Positions 1-6,222 of a DNA stretch of 10,213 nt are shown in pieces. Each line of letters begins with the position of its first letter. Position 1 is the first letter of the stretch. A model generated the notes under the pieces. The model searched no databases. It was not told the origin of the DNA and saw only the letters and a list, made by a program, of their open reading frames with translations. Position numbers and translations under genes: made by a program. This DNA is from Kiloniellales bacterium (GTDB lineage: Bacteria; Pseudomonadota; Alphaproteobacteria; Kiloniellales; JAKSBE01). The stretch is from positions 1-10,213 of the forward strand of contig JASJAL010000134.1 of NCBI GenBank assembly GCA_030067055.1, written 5' to 3'.

Positions 1-372
1 GAGGAAGCGCTGGCGCAGGGCCTGGAATTGCGGCACCGTGCCGTTGTGCGCGAAGGCAATTGTGTCGTGCACGAAGGGATGGGTGTTGTCCGGGATCGCC
101 AAGCCGACGGTAGCGCGCCGGACATGGGCCAGAACCGTCCGCGCATAGATCCGGGCAGCGGCACGGTGGAAATGCTCACCGTGGTAGGCGGCCCAGGCCT
201 CCTTCTCGACCAGCGGCAGATGATCCTCGTAGGTCGCCACGCCCCAGCCGTGGGCGTGGGTATAACCTTTCAGGTCCTCCAGGCTCTGCACCATGAGCGC
301 GTTCTGTGCGTGCACCAAGGTGCATTCCACCTTGGTCTCCTCGGTCGCGCGGAAGCCATAGAGGCGGCACAT
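1..372 (-). CDS. Class II glutamine amidotransferase, N-terminal part (cut by window edge)
   Basis: The minus strand reads 124 codons from ATG at 372 to the window edge. The protein begins Met-Cys-Arg-Leu-Tyr-Gly-Phe; after Met removal Cys2 would be the N-terminal nucleophile of an Ntn-type glutaminase. Further class II (YafJ-like, GATase_4) landmarks follow: HAQNAL near residue 21, a HGWGVA block near 40, an Arg-Ala-Thr-Val-Gly segment near 90, NTHPF, and AFAHNGT near 110. The family hydrolyses glutamine to release ammonia; the acceptor for this subgroup is generally unknown. A purine-rich AGAGAGGGAG lies about 10 nt upstream of the ATG and supports the start. The gene is divergent from the hemerythrin/ATP-grasp pair and shares its promoter region, which contains an FNR-like box. 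The C-terminal half is outside the window, so intactness cannot be judged. Confidence 0.9.
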   Translation of the reverse strand, partial: MCRLYGFRATEETKVECTLVHAQNALMVQSLEDLKGYTHAHGWGVATYEDHLPLVEKEAWAAYHGEHFHRAAARIYARTVLAHVRRATVGLAIPDNTHPFVHDTIAFAHNGTVPQFQALRQRFL

Positions 373-415
373 CGCGAAACGACTCCCTCTCTGTTGCGAC
401 TGGAGGGCTTTGGCA

Positions 416-421
416 ACCTTA
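416..421 (-). promoter_or_regulatory. Candidate -10 element (TAAGGT) for the amidotransferase gene
   Basis: On the minus strand TAAGGT keeps the T1, A2 and T6 bases of the sigma-70 -10 consensus. It lies at the distance expected from the FNR-like box for a class II activated promoter. The implied leader to the ATG at 372 is about 38 nt and contains the AGAGAGGGAG ribosome-binding site. The call rests on spacing and is weak without the box. Confidence 0.35.
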
Positions 422-444
422 CGCGGACAATATCCTCGGCCGAC

Positions 445-458
445 TTGATCCACGTCAT
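445..458. promoter_or_regulatory. FNR/ANR/FixK-like box (9 of 10 positions)
   Basis: The sequence TTGAT-CCAC-GTCAT matches the FNR/FixK consensus TTGAY-N4-RTCAA except at the last base. Its centre (451.5) lies 41.5 bp from position 410 on the minus side; a TAAGGT at 421-416 would then occupy about -11 to -6, the geometry of a class II FNR promoter driving the amidotransferase gene. On the plus side the same geometry predicts transcription from about 493, with a weak AAGACT (481-486) as -10, immediately before the hemerythrin ATG. The match is seen directly; binding is inferred. Confidence 0.55.
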
Positions 459-493
459 GGGGCGCCGGGCTCGGGCATCCAAGACTGGCTTCG

Positions 494-979
494 ATGGGTC
501 ACATCAGGGACGAACTGCTGCGGGCTTTTCGCGAGGACCACGCCATCTTGGGCCGTGGCTTCTACCGGATTTCGTCCGCGCTTCGGGCTGGCAGCGAGGC
601 AGACGCCGGCGCCGCAGCTGCGGAGGTCGATCGGGACGCGGGCGCCCATATTGCTTTCGAGGAACGGCATTTCTATCCAGCGCTCGTTCCCCTCCTTGGC
701 GAGGGTCACGTCCAGGGCCTGTTGAAGGAGCACGCGGAGGGCTTGGCCGTCGTTCGCGCCCTGGGATCACTGCCGCCCGCGGCAGCCCTACCTGAGGAAC
801 AACGCCGGGAGCTGTTGCGCGCTTCGGAGGCGATGGAGACACACATCGCCGAGTGCGGCGAGCTCTTCGAAGCCATGGGGCGTATTCCGGAGGCGAAGCA
901 GGCGGCTCTGCTCGATGAACTACTGGGATTGCGCGCTGAGCATCCCGCCTGGACGGATGTCTCGGACTCCCAGGACTAA
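494..979 (+). CDS. Hemerythrin HHE-domain protein
   Basis: A 161-residue, all-helical, alanine-rich soluble protein with the ligand set of a hemerythrin cation-binding domain: His16 (EDHAILG), His52 and Glu56 (AHIAFEERH), His59, His80 (KEHAEG) and His117 with nearby Glu120 and Glu123 (METHIAEC). Such domains bind a non-haem di-iron centre and act in O2 or NO binding, sensing or iron handling. No other domain is attached, so it is a stand-alone protein with no visible signalling output. The ATG at 494 has no obvious Shine-Dalgarno; Met1 is followed within 16 residues by the first ligand, so a later start would remove it. The gene is followed after 17 nt (5 nt if a TTG start is used) by the ATP-grasp gene, implying one transcript. 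An FNR-like box lies 36 nt upstream of the ATG, consistent with oxygen control. Confidence 0.88.
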   Translation: MGHIRDELLRAFREDHAILGRGFYRISSALRAGSEADAGAAAAEVDRDAGAHIAFEERHFYPALVPLLGEGHVQGLLKEHAEGLAVVRALGSLPPAAALPEEQRRELLRASEAMETHIAECGELFEAMGRIPEAKQAALLDELLGLRAEHPAWTDVSDSQD

Positions 980-996
980 GACCTTTGGACTCTCTT

Positions 997-2532
997 ATGG
1001 CTGGTCCCAGGAAGCCATTCATCACGGCCGATCCGGCCTCGGACAATGCCGGATTTCGCCTGCCCGTCGTCGAGCAGATCGAGGTCGAGCTCGACGACGT
1101 GGAACGTGCCCGAGTCCAGAGCGTCGCCTTCGAGATCAAGCGATACAATCCGCGCCTGGCCTCAACCGTCGCCTTTGGGTCGCGAGTCGGCTCCGGCCTC
1201 GGACCCTGGCCCAACCTCGTCTTCGAGGATCACAGCGGCATCGCCCTCTACAACCCGGAGGATGATCGGCGCTATACCCATAGGGCGATGTTGCTGGCCG
1301 GCGATGGCGATGTCGTTGCCCTTGCGTCGGAACGCAACATCGCCTTCGAAGACTATTGCCGGCACACACTCGGTCTGGGCCGCGTCGATGTCCGAACGCC
1401 CGTGGCGAGCGACCCTCCCGCGCCCTTGACAGTCCGTTGCGCGCGTGACCCCGGCTTCCTCGAAGGCATGGCGCGGCTTGCCCAAGAGCACCGTGGTCTC
1501 AACCTCATGCCCTACATCGGAAATGGCAGGGCCTGGGCATTGGCAAGGGCCATAGCCGAACGAACCAATGTCGGCATCCGCGTTGCGGCGCCGCCGCCGG
1601 GTTTGACGAGATGCGTGAACGACAAACTCTGGTTCGAGACGAGGGTCGAGGACCTCCTTGGGCGCGGCGCCTTGCCCGAGGTTCGTCTCGCCAACGGGCC
1701 TGCGCTCCTTGCCTATCACGTCAAGAGCTTGGCTTGCCGTTATGCTAGCGTCGCCGTCAAGGTGCCAGCCTCCGCCAGCTCTAAGGGCAACCTAGTCCTG
1801 GAGACGGCCGAGGTTGCAGGACGTCCGCTCATGCCGCTGCGCGAGGAGCTATGTGGCCTGCTGACCCGAGCCGGCTGGAGGGGAGACTTTCCTTTGCTTG
1901 TGACGGCCTGGGAACAGCCGATCCTGGCCAGCCCTTCGGTTCAGGTTTGGGTTCCCTATCCCTACGAGAACATGCCGATCATCGAAGGGGTCTTCGAGCA
2001 AAGCCTCGCAGGCAGGGAATGTACATTCGTGGGCGCTTCGCCTAACGGCGTTTGTTCAGCAGTTCGCCAACAGCTCGCGACCGAGACCCTACAGCTCGCC
2101 TACCTGTTTCAGTGTCTCGGTTATTTCGGCCGTTGCAGCTTTGACGCCATACTGCTCGACGACGGCAGGTCCGGAACCCGAATCCACTGGGTCGAATGCA
2201 ATGGCCGATGGGGCGGCGTGTCGATCCCCATGACCTTGGTCAATCGCCTTTTGAGCGATTGGCGGCGCCGGTCCTTTGCCGTTGTTCAAAGGGCTCACCT
2301 GACAGCTCGTGGCCGGCCCTTCGCGGAAGTTGTGCGTAGCCTGGGCGACAGATTATTCGTCGCTGGCAAGCGTGAAGACGGAGTCATCGTTCTGACGCCC
2401 GGACCTCTGGAGGCCGGGACCGGGTTCGATCTGACCGTGCTGGCCGATAGCGTCACCGCCGCCAAAAACAAGGCCCTTCAGGTTGCAGCCGAGTTGTACC
2501 AGAGCTTGAAGCTCGGTTCCGAAGGCTGGTGA
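997..2532 (+). CDS. Orphan ATP-grasp ligase-like protein of unknown substrate
   Basis: From ATG 997 the protein has 511 residues. The N-terminal ~200 residues look like a pre-ATP-grasp segment (NPRLASTVAFGSR near 51-63). Then come VNDKLWFE (207-214), Lys255 with a serine/glycine loop (SASSKGN) resembling the ATP phosphate-binding loop, Asp383 in SFDAILLDD, and Glu400-Cys-Asn402 with GRWGG, which resembles the E-x-N metal-binding motif of ATP-grasp enzymes. These features recall the PGM1/peptide-ligase-like ATP-grasp group, but I do not recognise the substrate. The family joins a carboxylate to an amine through an acyl-phosphate. The start is uncertain: an in-frame TTG at 985 has AGGA at 972-975 with better spacing, giving four extra residues. 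There is no biosynthetic partner nearby except the upstream hemerythrin gene and the divergent glutaminase. Its 3' end overlaps the open tail of the downstream antisense pseudogene. Confidence 0.8.
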   Translation: MAGPRKPFITADPASDNAGFRLPVVEQIEVELDDVERARVQSVAFEIKRYNPRLASTVAFGSRVGSGLGPWPNLVFEDHSGIALYNPEDDRRYTHRAMLLAGDGDVVALASERNIAFEDYCRHTLGLGRVDVRTPVASDPPAPLTVRCARDPGFLEGMARLAQEHRGLNLMPYIGNGRAWALARAIAERTNVGIRVAAPPPGLTRCVNDKLWFETRVEDLLGRGALPEVRLANGPALLAYHVKSLACRYASVAVKVPASASSKGNLVLETAEVAGRPLMPLREELCGLLTRAGWRGDFPLLVTAWEQPILASPSVQVWVPYPYENMPIIEGVFEQSLAGRECTFVGASPNGVCSAVRQQLATETLQLAYLFQCLGYFGRCSFDAILLDDGRSGTRIHWVECNGRWGGVSIPMTLVNRLLSDWRRRSFAVVQRAHLTARGRPFAEVVRSLGDRLFVAGKREDGVIVLTPGPLEAGTGFDLTVLADSVTAAKNKALQVAAELYQSLKLGSEGW

Positions 2533-2540
2533 CGGCCTGT

Positions 2541-3013
2541 TTGCGTTGTTGCTGAAGGATCCGCCAGGTCCCGTCGGGCTGCCGGCAGGCGATGCTGTGG
2601 CCCTGTTGCGTCTCGCCGGCGATCATGATGCTCTGCTCGAACTCTCGGCAGGACTAGCCGGAGCATGATGTGCCGTCGCGAGGCGGGATGACCGCCCCTG
2701 CATTGCCCGACCGTGGGTTGTTCCAGGTGATGGAGTCTCCGATCGGCGCGCTGTGCGCGCGGGTGACCGCTTCGTCGGCCTTCATGCGATCGACCTCGTC
2801 CATCGAGCGGCCGATCTCGCTGCCAATCAAGCCGCCGATCAGGACACCGGCATCGGTCGCGGCCAGTTGACCAGCGCCGCTGCCGAGCTCGGTGCCGAGT
2901 AGACCGCCGAGAGCCGCCCCTGTGAGGCAGCAGACCGTCTGCTTGGGTTCATAGTCGCGCTCGGCACAAGCCCACCGCCATCGAGACGATCAAAGGTAGC
3001 GGTGAGTATTCAC
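2541..3013 (-). pseudogene. Broken glycine-zipper (17 kDa surface antigen-like) lipoprotein gene
   Basis: The minus strand encodes a recognisable glycine-zipper 2TM / Rickettsia 17 kDa-antigen-type protein that cannot be translated whole. From GTG 3013 the frame reads MNTHRYL and stops at TGA. One frame over, LIVSMAVGL supplies a hydrophobic signal-peptide core; then the first frame resumes with ACAERDYEPKQT, where the Cys would be the lipidated residue. The zipper (GAALGGLLG to LIGSEIG) spans about 2920-2810, followed by SMDEVDRMKADEA and the conserved SITWNNP. An in-frame TAG at 2656-2654 then interrupts the protein before CREFEQSIMIAGET and CRQPDGTWRI. The usual stop is also missing: the frame runs on to TGA at 2455-2453 inside the ATP-grasp gene. 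So there are two offsetting frameshifts (near 2993 and 2969), a nonsense codon and a lost end. Intact relatives are small outer-membrane lipoproteins. Assembly error could explain one lesion but hardly all. Confidence 0.78.
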
Positions 3014-3080
3014 TTCCTTCTCATTCCACCTTTCCTCATCTCGAAGAGCCGCAAGGCCCACGAGAGGGTCCGCGGAAGTC

Positions 3081-3115
3081 GCCAGCCATGGCGCGGATCT
3101 AATATCCGCGCTGGC
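3081..3115. repeat. Bulged inverted repeat around a CCATGG palindrome
   Basis: GCCAG and CGCGGAT on the left pair with ATCCGCG and CTGGC on the right around the loop CTAAT, giving a 12-bp stem broken by a 6-nt bulge, CCATGG, itself a palindrome. There is no T-run on either side, so it is a poor intrinsic terminator. It may be an operator, a REP-like element or an RNA structure. Confidence 0.45.
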
Positions 3116-3173
3116 TTCCCGGGTCCCATCTCTGCCGATCGAAGCCGGGCTGCGGTAGCTGTCAGTCGATTGC

Positions 3174-3187
3174 TTGACGCAGGTCAT
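3174..3187. promoter_or_regulatory. FNR/ANR/FixK-like box (9 of 10 positions)
   Basis: TTGAC-GCAG-GTCAT matches TTGAY-N4-RTCAA except for the final base. Its GCAG spacer is identical to that of the two boxes near 8600 and 8780 when all three are read in the matching orientation. A class II layout would put the start of plus transcription near 3222, with only a weak CAGTGT (3209-3214) at the -10 position. That start lies after GTG 3217, which favours translation of the ligase from a later ATG. The left half also resembles a -35 hexamer (TTGACG), so part of the match could be promoter rather than operator. Confidence 0.5.
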
Positions 3188-3378
3188 AGCAGCGCGGTTG
3201 GGACGGAGCAGTGTGAGTGGAGGTCAGGCCTACCAAAACGACGGAGACGGATCAGCGATTAACGGACCAACACAAAGATCTTCTTCCTGCTGGACGGCTC
3301 CCCAGAAATCTATGGTCCAAGATGGGGCTCGCCAGCCTTTTGTCGCGACCGCTGGAGCAAACGGGGAGTCCGGGCGAA

Positions 3379-5103
3379 ATGACCCGCCTGAACAACGCTG
3401 GGTTACCGAAAGCCCCGCCATCATCGCAGGGTGAGCATCGTCCTTGGGAGCGCTCCTATCCGCCCGGGGTGGATTGGCGGATCGACATCCCGGACGGGCC
3501 GCTTTGGAAGATTCTTGACGATGCGCGTCGTGACTTCCCAGATCGCCCCGCCCTGGAGTTCCTAGGCAAGGTCCTGACCTATGAGGCCTTGGCCTCGTTG
3601 GTTGATCGAGCCGCCGAGGGGTTTCGCACCCTCGGTGTCGGCGAGGGCACGCGGGTCGGCCTCTTCCTGCCGAATTGCCCCTATTTCGTGATCTGCTTCT
3701 TTGGGGTGCTCAAGGCGGGGGGCATCGTCGTCACCTTCAACCCTTTGCTGGCCGCCGAAGAGGTCCGCCAGCAGGTGGCCGACTCCGGAAGCGAAGTCTT
3801 TGTCACGCTCGACCTGAAGGCACTCTATACCAAGGCCTTGCCATCGCTTGGTCAGGCGCCGCTGCGCAAGATCGTGGTCTGCCGCCTTCATCGGTCCCTA
3901 CCGTTCTTCAAGGGTCTCTTGTTTCGCCTGGTCAAGGTGCGGCAGCGCCTTGCCGTTCCTCGGGACGATCGGCACCTGGCCTTCGAGGATCTCGTTTCTT
4001 CGGCCGCCGACCGCACTGCGGCAACGGTCGATCCCAGCCGGGATGTGGCGGTTCTGCTGTACACCGCTGGCACGACCGGTCGCCCAAAAGGCGTGGCCCT
4101 GACCCACCGCAATCTCTTGGCCAATGCGCTGCAGTGCCGGGCCTGGTTCAGCAAGGCTTCGCCGGGGCGGGATCGGATCCTCGCGGTGCTGCCATTCTTT
4201 CACGCCTTCGGGCTTTCCGGCTTGATGAATTTCGGCCTTTCGCTCGGTGCCGAGCTGATCATCTTGCCGCGTTTCGAGCCGAAGCAGGTCCTGAAGACAA
4301 TCCACCGGTTGCGCCCGACCTTCTTCAGCGCGGTGCCGACGATGCTTCGTGCCCTGCTTGCGGCGCCCGAGGCATTGACGACCGATTTCTCAACTCTAAA
4401 GGTCTGCATCTCAGGCGGCGATTCCTTGCCGCTCGACCTTCGGAGACGTTTCGAGAAAGTGACTGGCGTGCCGGTCACTGAAGGCTATGGGCTTTCCGAA
4501 TCCGGCCCTGTGGTTGCCTGTGGCAACCCTCTGGAGAGCCGAGATAGGGCGGGCTCGGTCGGGCTGCCGCTTCCCGGGACGACGATCGAGATTCTGTCTC
4601 TCGACAAGGCCAGGACCATTCTCCCGCAGGGCCAGACCGGCGAGATCTGCCTGCGTGGCCCGCAGATCATGTCTGGCTATTGGCAGCAGCCAGATCTGAC
4701 CCAGTCAGTCCTAATCGATGGCCGCCTGTCCAGTGGCGATCTCGGCTATCTAGATGAAGAGGGATATCTTTTCGTCGTCGATCGCTTGAAGGATGTGATC
4801 ATCACCGGCGGCTATACCCTCTATCCCTCCGCGATCGAAGCGGCGATCTGCCGCCACCCGGCGGTGGCCGAGGCTGCTGTCGTAGGCGCGCCCGATGACT
4901 ACTGGGGTGAGGTGGTGAAAGCCTTCGTTGTGCCTGCCCCGGGGAAGAAGTTGACGGCCGAGGAGCTGGAGGCCTTCCTGCAGGATCAGCTCTCGGCGGT
5001 CGAGCGCCCCAAGGCTTTTACCTTTCGCGACTCTCTGCCGAAGTCCGCCGTTGGAAAGATCCTGAAGCGGGCGTTGCGCGAAAGCACGTTGCATTCCCGT
5101 TGA
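3379..5103 (+). CDS. Long-chain fatty acid-CoA ligase (AMP-forming)
   Basis: A 574-residue member of the ANL adenylating superfamily, of usual length for a FadD-type acyl-CoA synthetase. It would activate a fatty or aromatic acid to acyl-AMP and then acyl-CoA. Visible motifs in order: RPWERSYPPGV near 21-31, typical of the long-chain group; the P-loop YTAGTTGRPKG (228-238); FFHAFG near 273-278; SGGD (345-348); EGYGLSESGP (368-377); SGDLG (452-456); DRLKDVI with Arg469; and the C-terminal SAVGKILKR with catalytic Lys560. All key residues are present. I chose ATG 3379 because GGGGAG precedes it by 10 nt and the conserved N-terminus begins soon after. GTG 3217 and ATG 3322 are in-frame alternatives. 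The M28 peptidase gene follows after a short gap, probably on the same mRNA. An FNR-like box lies upstream. Substrate chain length cannot be read from the sequence. Confidence 0.9.
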   Translation: MTRLNNAGLPKAPPSSQGEHRPWERSYPPGVDWRIDIPDGPLWKILDDARRDFPDRPALEFLGKVLTYEALASLVDRAAEGFRTLGVGEGTRVGLFLPNCPYFVICFFGVLKAGGIVVTFNPLLAAEEVRQQVADSGSEVFVTLDLKALYTKALPSLGQAPLRKIVVCRLHRSLPFFKGLLFRLVKVRQRLAVPRDDRHLAFEDLVSSAADRTAATVDPSRDVAVLLYTAGTTGRPKGVALTHRNLLANALQCRAWFSKASPGRDRILAVLPFFHAFGLSGLMNFGLSLGAELIILPRFEPKQVLKTIHRLRPTFFSAVPTMLRALLAAPEALTTDFSTLKVCISGGDSLPLDLRRRFEKVTGVPVTEGYGLSESGPVVACGNPLESRDRAGSVGLPLPGTTIEILSLDKARTILPQGQTGEICLRGPQIMSGYWQQPDLTQSVLIDGRLSSGDLGYLDEEGYLFVVDRLKDVIITGGYTLYPSAIEAAICRHPAVAEAAVVGAPDDYWGEVVKAFVVPAPGKKLTAEELEAFLQDQLSAVERPKAFTFRDSLPKSAVGKILKRALRESTLHSR

Positions 5104-5120
5104 TGAACGTCCTGGCTACC

Positions 5121-5127
5121 AAAGGAG
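5121..5127 (+). promoter_or_regulatory. Strong Shine-Dalgarno (AAAGGAG) that precedes an ATT, not an ATG
   Basis: AAAGGAG is the best ribosome-binding site in this junction. Seven nucleotides after it is ATT (5135), in frame with the M28 gene; no ATG, GTG or TTG lies at useful distance. The first ATG of the frame (5183) is 55 nt away and has no good site of its own. This points to initiation at ATT or to a mutated ATG. Confidence 0.6.
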
Positions 5128-5134
5128 CCTGAAA

Positions 5135-6043
5135 ATTACGGCACCGCAACAACCGGGGGCAGTCCCGCCAGAAGCCGTAGCCATGCATGTCCAGCACCTT
5201 GCAGGTGCCATTGGCGAGCGGAACATTTTCCGCCCCTCAACCCTCTCCGCAGCCGCGGGCTACATCCGCGACGTTTGGACCGGGCAGGGCTACGAGGTTG
5301 ATGCCCAAAGCTTCGAGGAAGGCGGCGTTCTCTGCGAGAACCTCGAAGTCACACGGCGGGGCACACGAGCCGATCAGATCCTGCTCGTCGGCGCACACTA
5401 CGATTCCGTGAAGGGCAGCCCGGGTGCCAACGACAACGGCAGCGGAGTTGCTGCCCTTCTTGAACTTTCCAGGCTCTTCAGGCAAGTGCAGCCGAAGCCA
5501 TCGCTACGCTTCGTCGCCTTCGTGAACGAGGAACCGCCGTTCTTCATCACGGGTCGCCAAGGCAGCATGATCTACGCCAAGGCGGCCCGCCGTCGCGGCG
5601 ACGATATCCGACTCATGATTGCGCTAGAGACGATTGGCTACTATTGCGATGCGCCCGGAAGTCAGAATTATCCGCCCTTCTTCGGCCTGTTTTATCCAGA
5701 CGCTGGCAATTTCCTTGGCTTCGTGTCCAACCTCCAGTCGCGCAAGATCATGCGCAGATTGGTGCGCCTCTTCAGGACTGCCTCGGATTTCCCGGTCGAG
5801 CATGTCGCGACGCTCGGTGTGGTGCCTGGGGTGAGCTGGAGCGACCACCGCTCCTTTTGGCGCTATGGCTACCGCGCGCTGATGGTGACGGACACTGCTC
5901 TCTACCGCTATCCCTATTACCACAGCGCGCAGGACACGCCGGACAAGCTCCTCTATCCCGAGCTCGCAAGAGTCACGGAAGGCCTTTTCGGGGCACTCTC
6001 GCTCCTCGCTGCGGAGGGTTTTGACGGCGGTGCTGCGCCTTGA
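5135..6043 (+). CDS. M28-family zinc peptidase (start at ATT 5135 or ATG 5183)
   Basis: A metallopeptidase of family M28 (aminopeptidase-like co-catalytic zinc fold). Numbering from ATG 5183 (286 residues), the metal and catalytic residues are His72 (GAHYDS), Asp84 (GANDNGSG), Glu116 and Glu117 (FVNEEPP), Glu149 (ALETIGYY) and His247 (YYHSAQDT). All five M28 positions are therefore present. SWSDHRSFW near 218-226 is also typical. No signal peptide or membrane segment is seen, so it is probably cytoplasmic. The frame is open upstream of 5183 and the residues just before it look like part of the folded domain; a strong AAAGGAG precedes an ATT at 5135, which would give 302 residues starting (M)TAPQQ after one added codon reading. 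The gene follows the acyl-CoA ligase by 31 nt (79 nt from the ATG) and likely shares its transcript. The natural substrate, peptide or other amide, is unknown. Confidence 0.85.
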   Translation: MTAPQQPGAVPPEAVAMHVQHLAGAIGERNIFRPSTLSAAAGYIRDVWTGQGYEVDAQSFEEGGVLCENLEVTRRGTRADQILLVGAHYDSVKGSPGANDNGSGVAALLELSRLFRQVQPKPSLRFVAFVNEEPPFFITGRQGSMIYAKAARRRGDDIRLMIALETIGYYCDAPGSQNYPPFFGLFYPDAGNFLGFVSNLQSRKIMRRLVRLFRTASDFPVEHVATLGVVPGVSWSDHRSFWRYGYRALMVTDTALYRYPYYHSAQDTPDKLLYPELARVTEGLFGALSLLAAEGFDGGAAP

Positions 6044-6222
6044 GACCCAGCGGTCACTGGCGTTGGGCCAAGGGCACGAACACGCTCCCCTGGTTCGGAT
6101 CAAGGTTCTTCCCAGAAGGGAAAGGATGAGGTTGTCACCAGGGTTCTGCGGAAACGGACCCTGTCGATCTCAAGGATTTCAAGCTGGCCTGAACGCTAGG
6201 GGGCTCGCTGTGGGCTGCAGGA
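6044..6222. terminator. Convergent gap with two possible hairpins, no T-run
   Basis: This gap lies between genes that point towards each other. It contains CAGGGTTC (6139-6146) pairing with GGACCCTG (6156-6163), an 8-bp stem with one G-U pair and a 9-nt loop, and a small TTCCC-AGAA-GGGAA hairpin (6109-6122). Either could help end transcription from one or both sides, but neither is followed by a run of T. I see no gene here. Confidence 0.3.

Larger units (their letters stand above)
373..493. promoter_or_regulatory. Divergent promoter region between amidotransferase and hemerythrin genes
   Basis: This 121-bp gap separates two divergent starts (372 minus, 494 plus). It holds the FNR/FixK-like box at 445-458 and a minus-strand TAAGGT (421 to 416) that could be the -10 element of the amidotransferase gene. 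A Shine-Dalgarno is visible for the minus gene. None is clear for the plus gene, whose predicted start of transcription from a class II site would fall next to its ATG. Confidence 0.5.
3014..3378. other. Intergenic region upstream of the acyl-CoA ligase gene
   Basis: I see no convincing gene in these 365 bases. The stretch contains a bulged inverted repeat (3081-3115) and an FNR-like box (3174-3187). The reading frame of the ligase gene stays open back to GTG 3217, but the extra residues resemble no adenylating enzyme and probably belong to a leader of the mRNA. Confidence 0.5.

Noticed and set aside
28..795. Plus-strand open frame of 255 codons
   Set aside because: It is antisense to the amidotransferase gene and then overlaps the hemerythrin gene in another frame; its composition is Arg/Gly-rich without motifs.
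504..1214. Minus-strand open frame of 236 codons
   Set aside because: It is antisense to hemerythrin and ATP-grasp, with low-complexity Arg/Pro/Ser-rich translation and no family features.
2230..2243. Fifth FNR-like match, ATGAC-CTTG-GTCAA
   Set aside because: It lies inside the ATP-grasp coding sequence far from any start, and about one such match is expected by chance in this much DNA.
2670..2870. Plus-strand open frame of 66 codons
   Set aside because: It is the antisense of the glycine-zipper pseudogene, whose conserved protein pattern is on the minus strand.
2990..3187. Minus-strand open frame of 65 codons
   Set aside because: Only its last residues (MNTHRYL) are meaningful, as the start of the broken lipoprotein gene; the rest matches nothing.
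3217..3378. N-terminal extension of the acyl-CoA ligase from GTG 3217
   Set aside because: A GGAG lies 8 nt upstream, but the 54 added residues are unlike this enzyme family and the likely promoter would start transcription at about 3222.
3675..4481. Plus-strand open frame of 268 codons inside the acyl-CoA ligase gene
   Set aside because: It is an out-of-frame shadow of a gene with complete adenylating-enzyme motifs.
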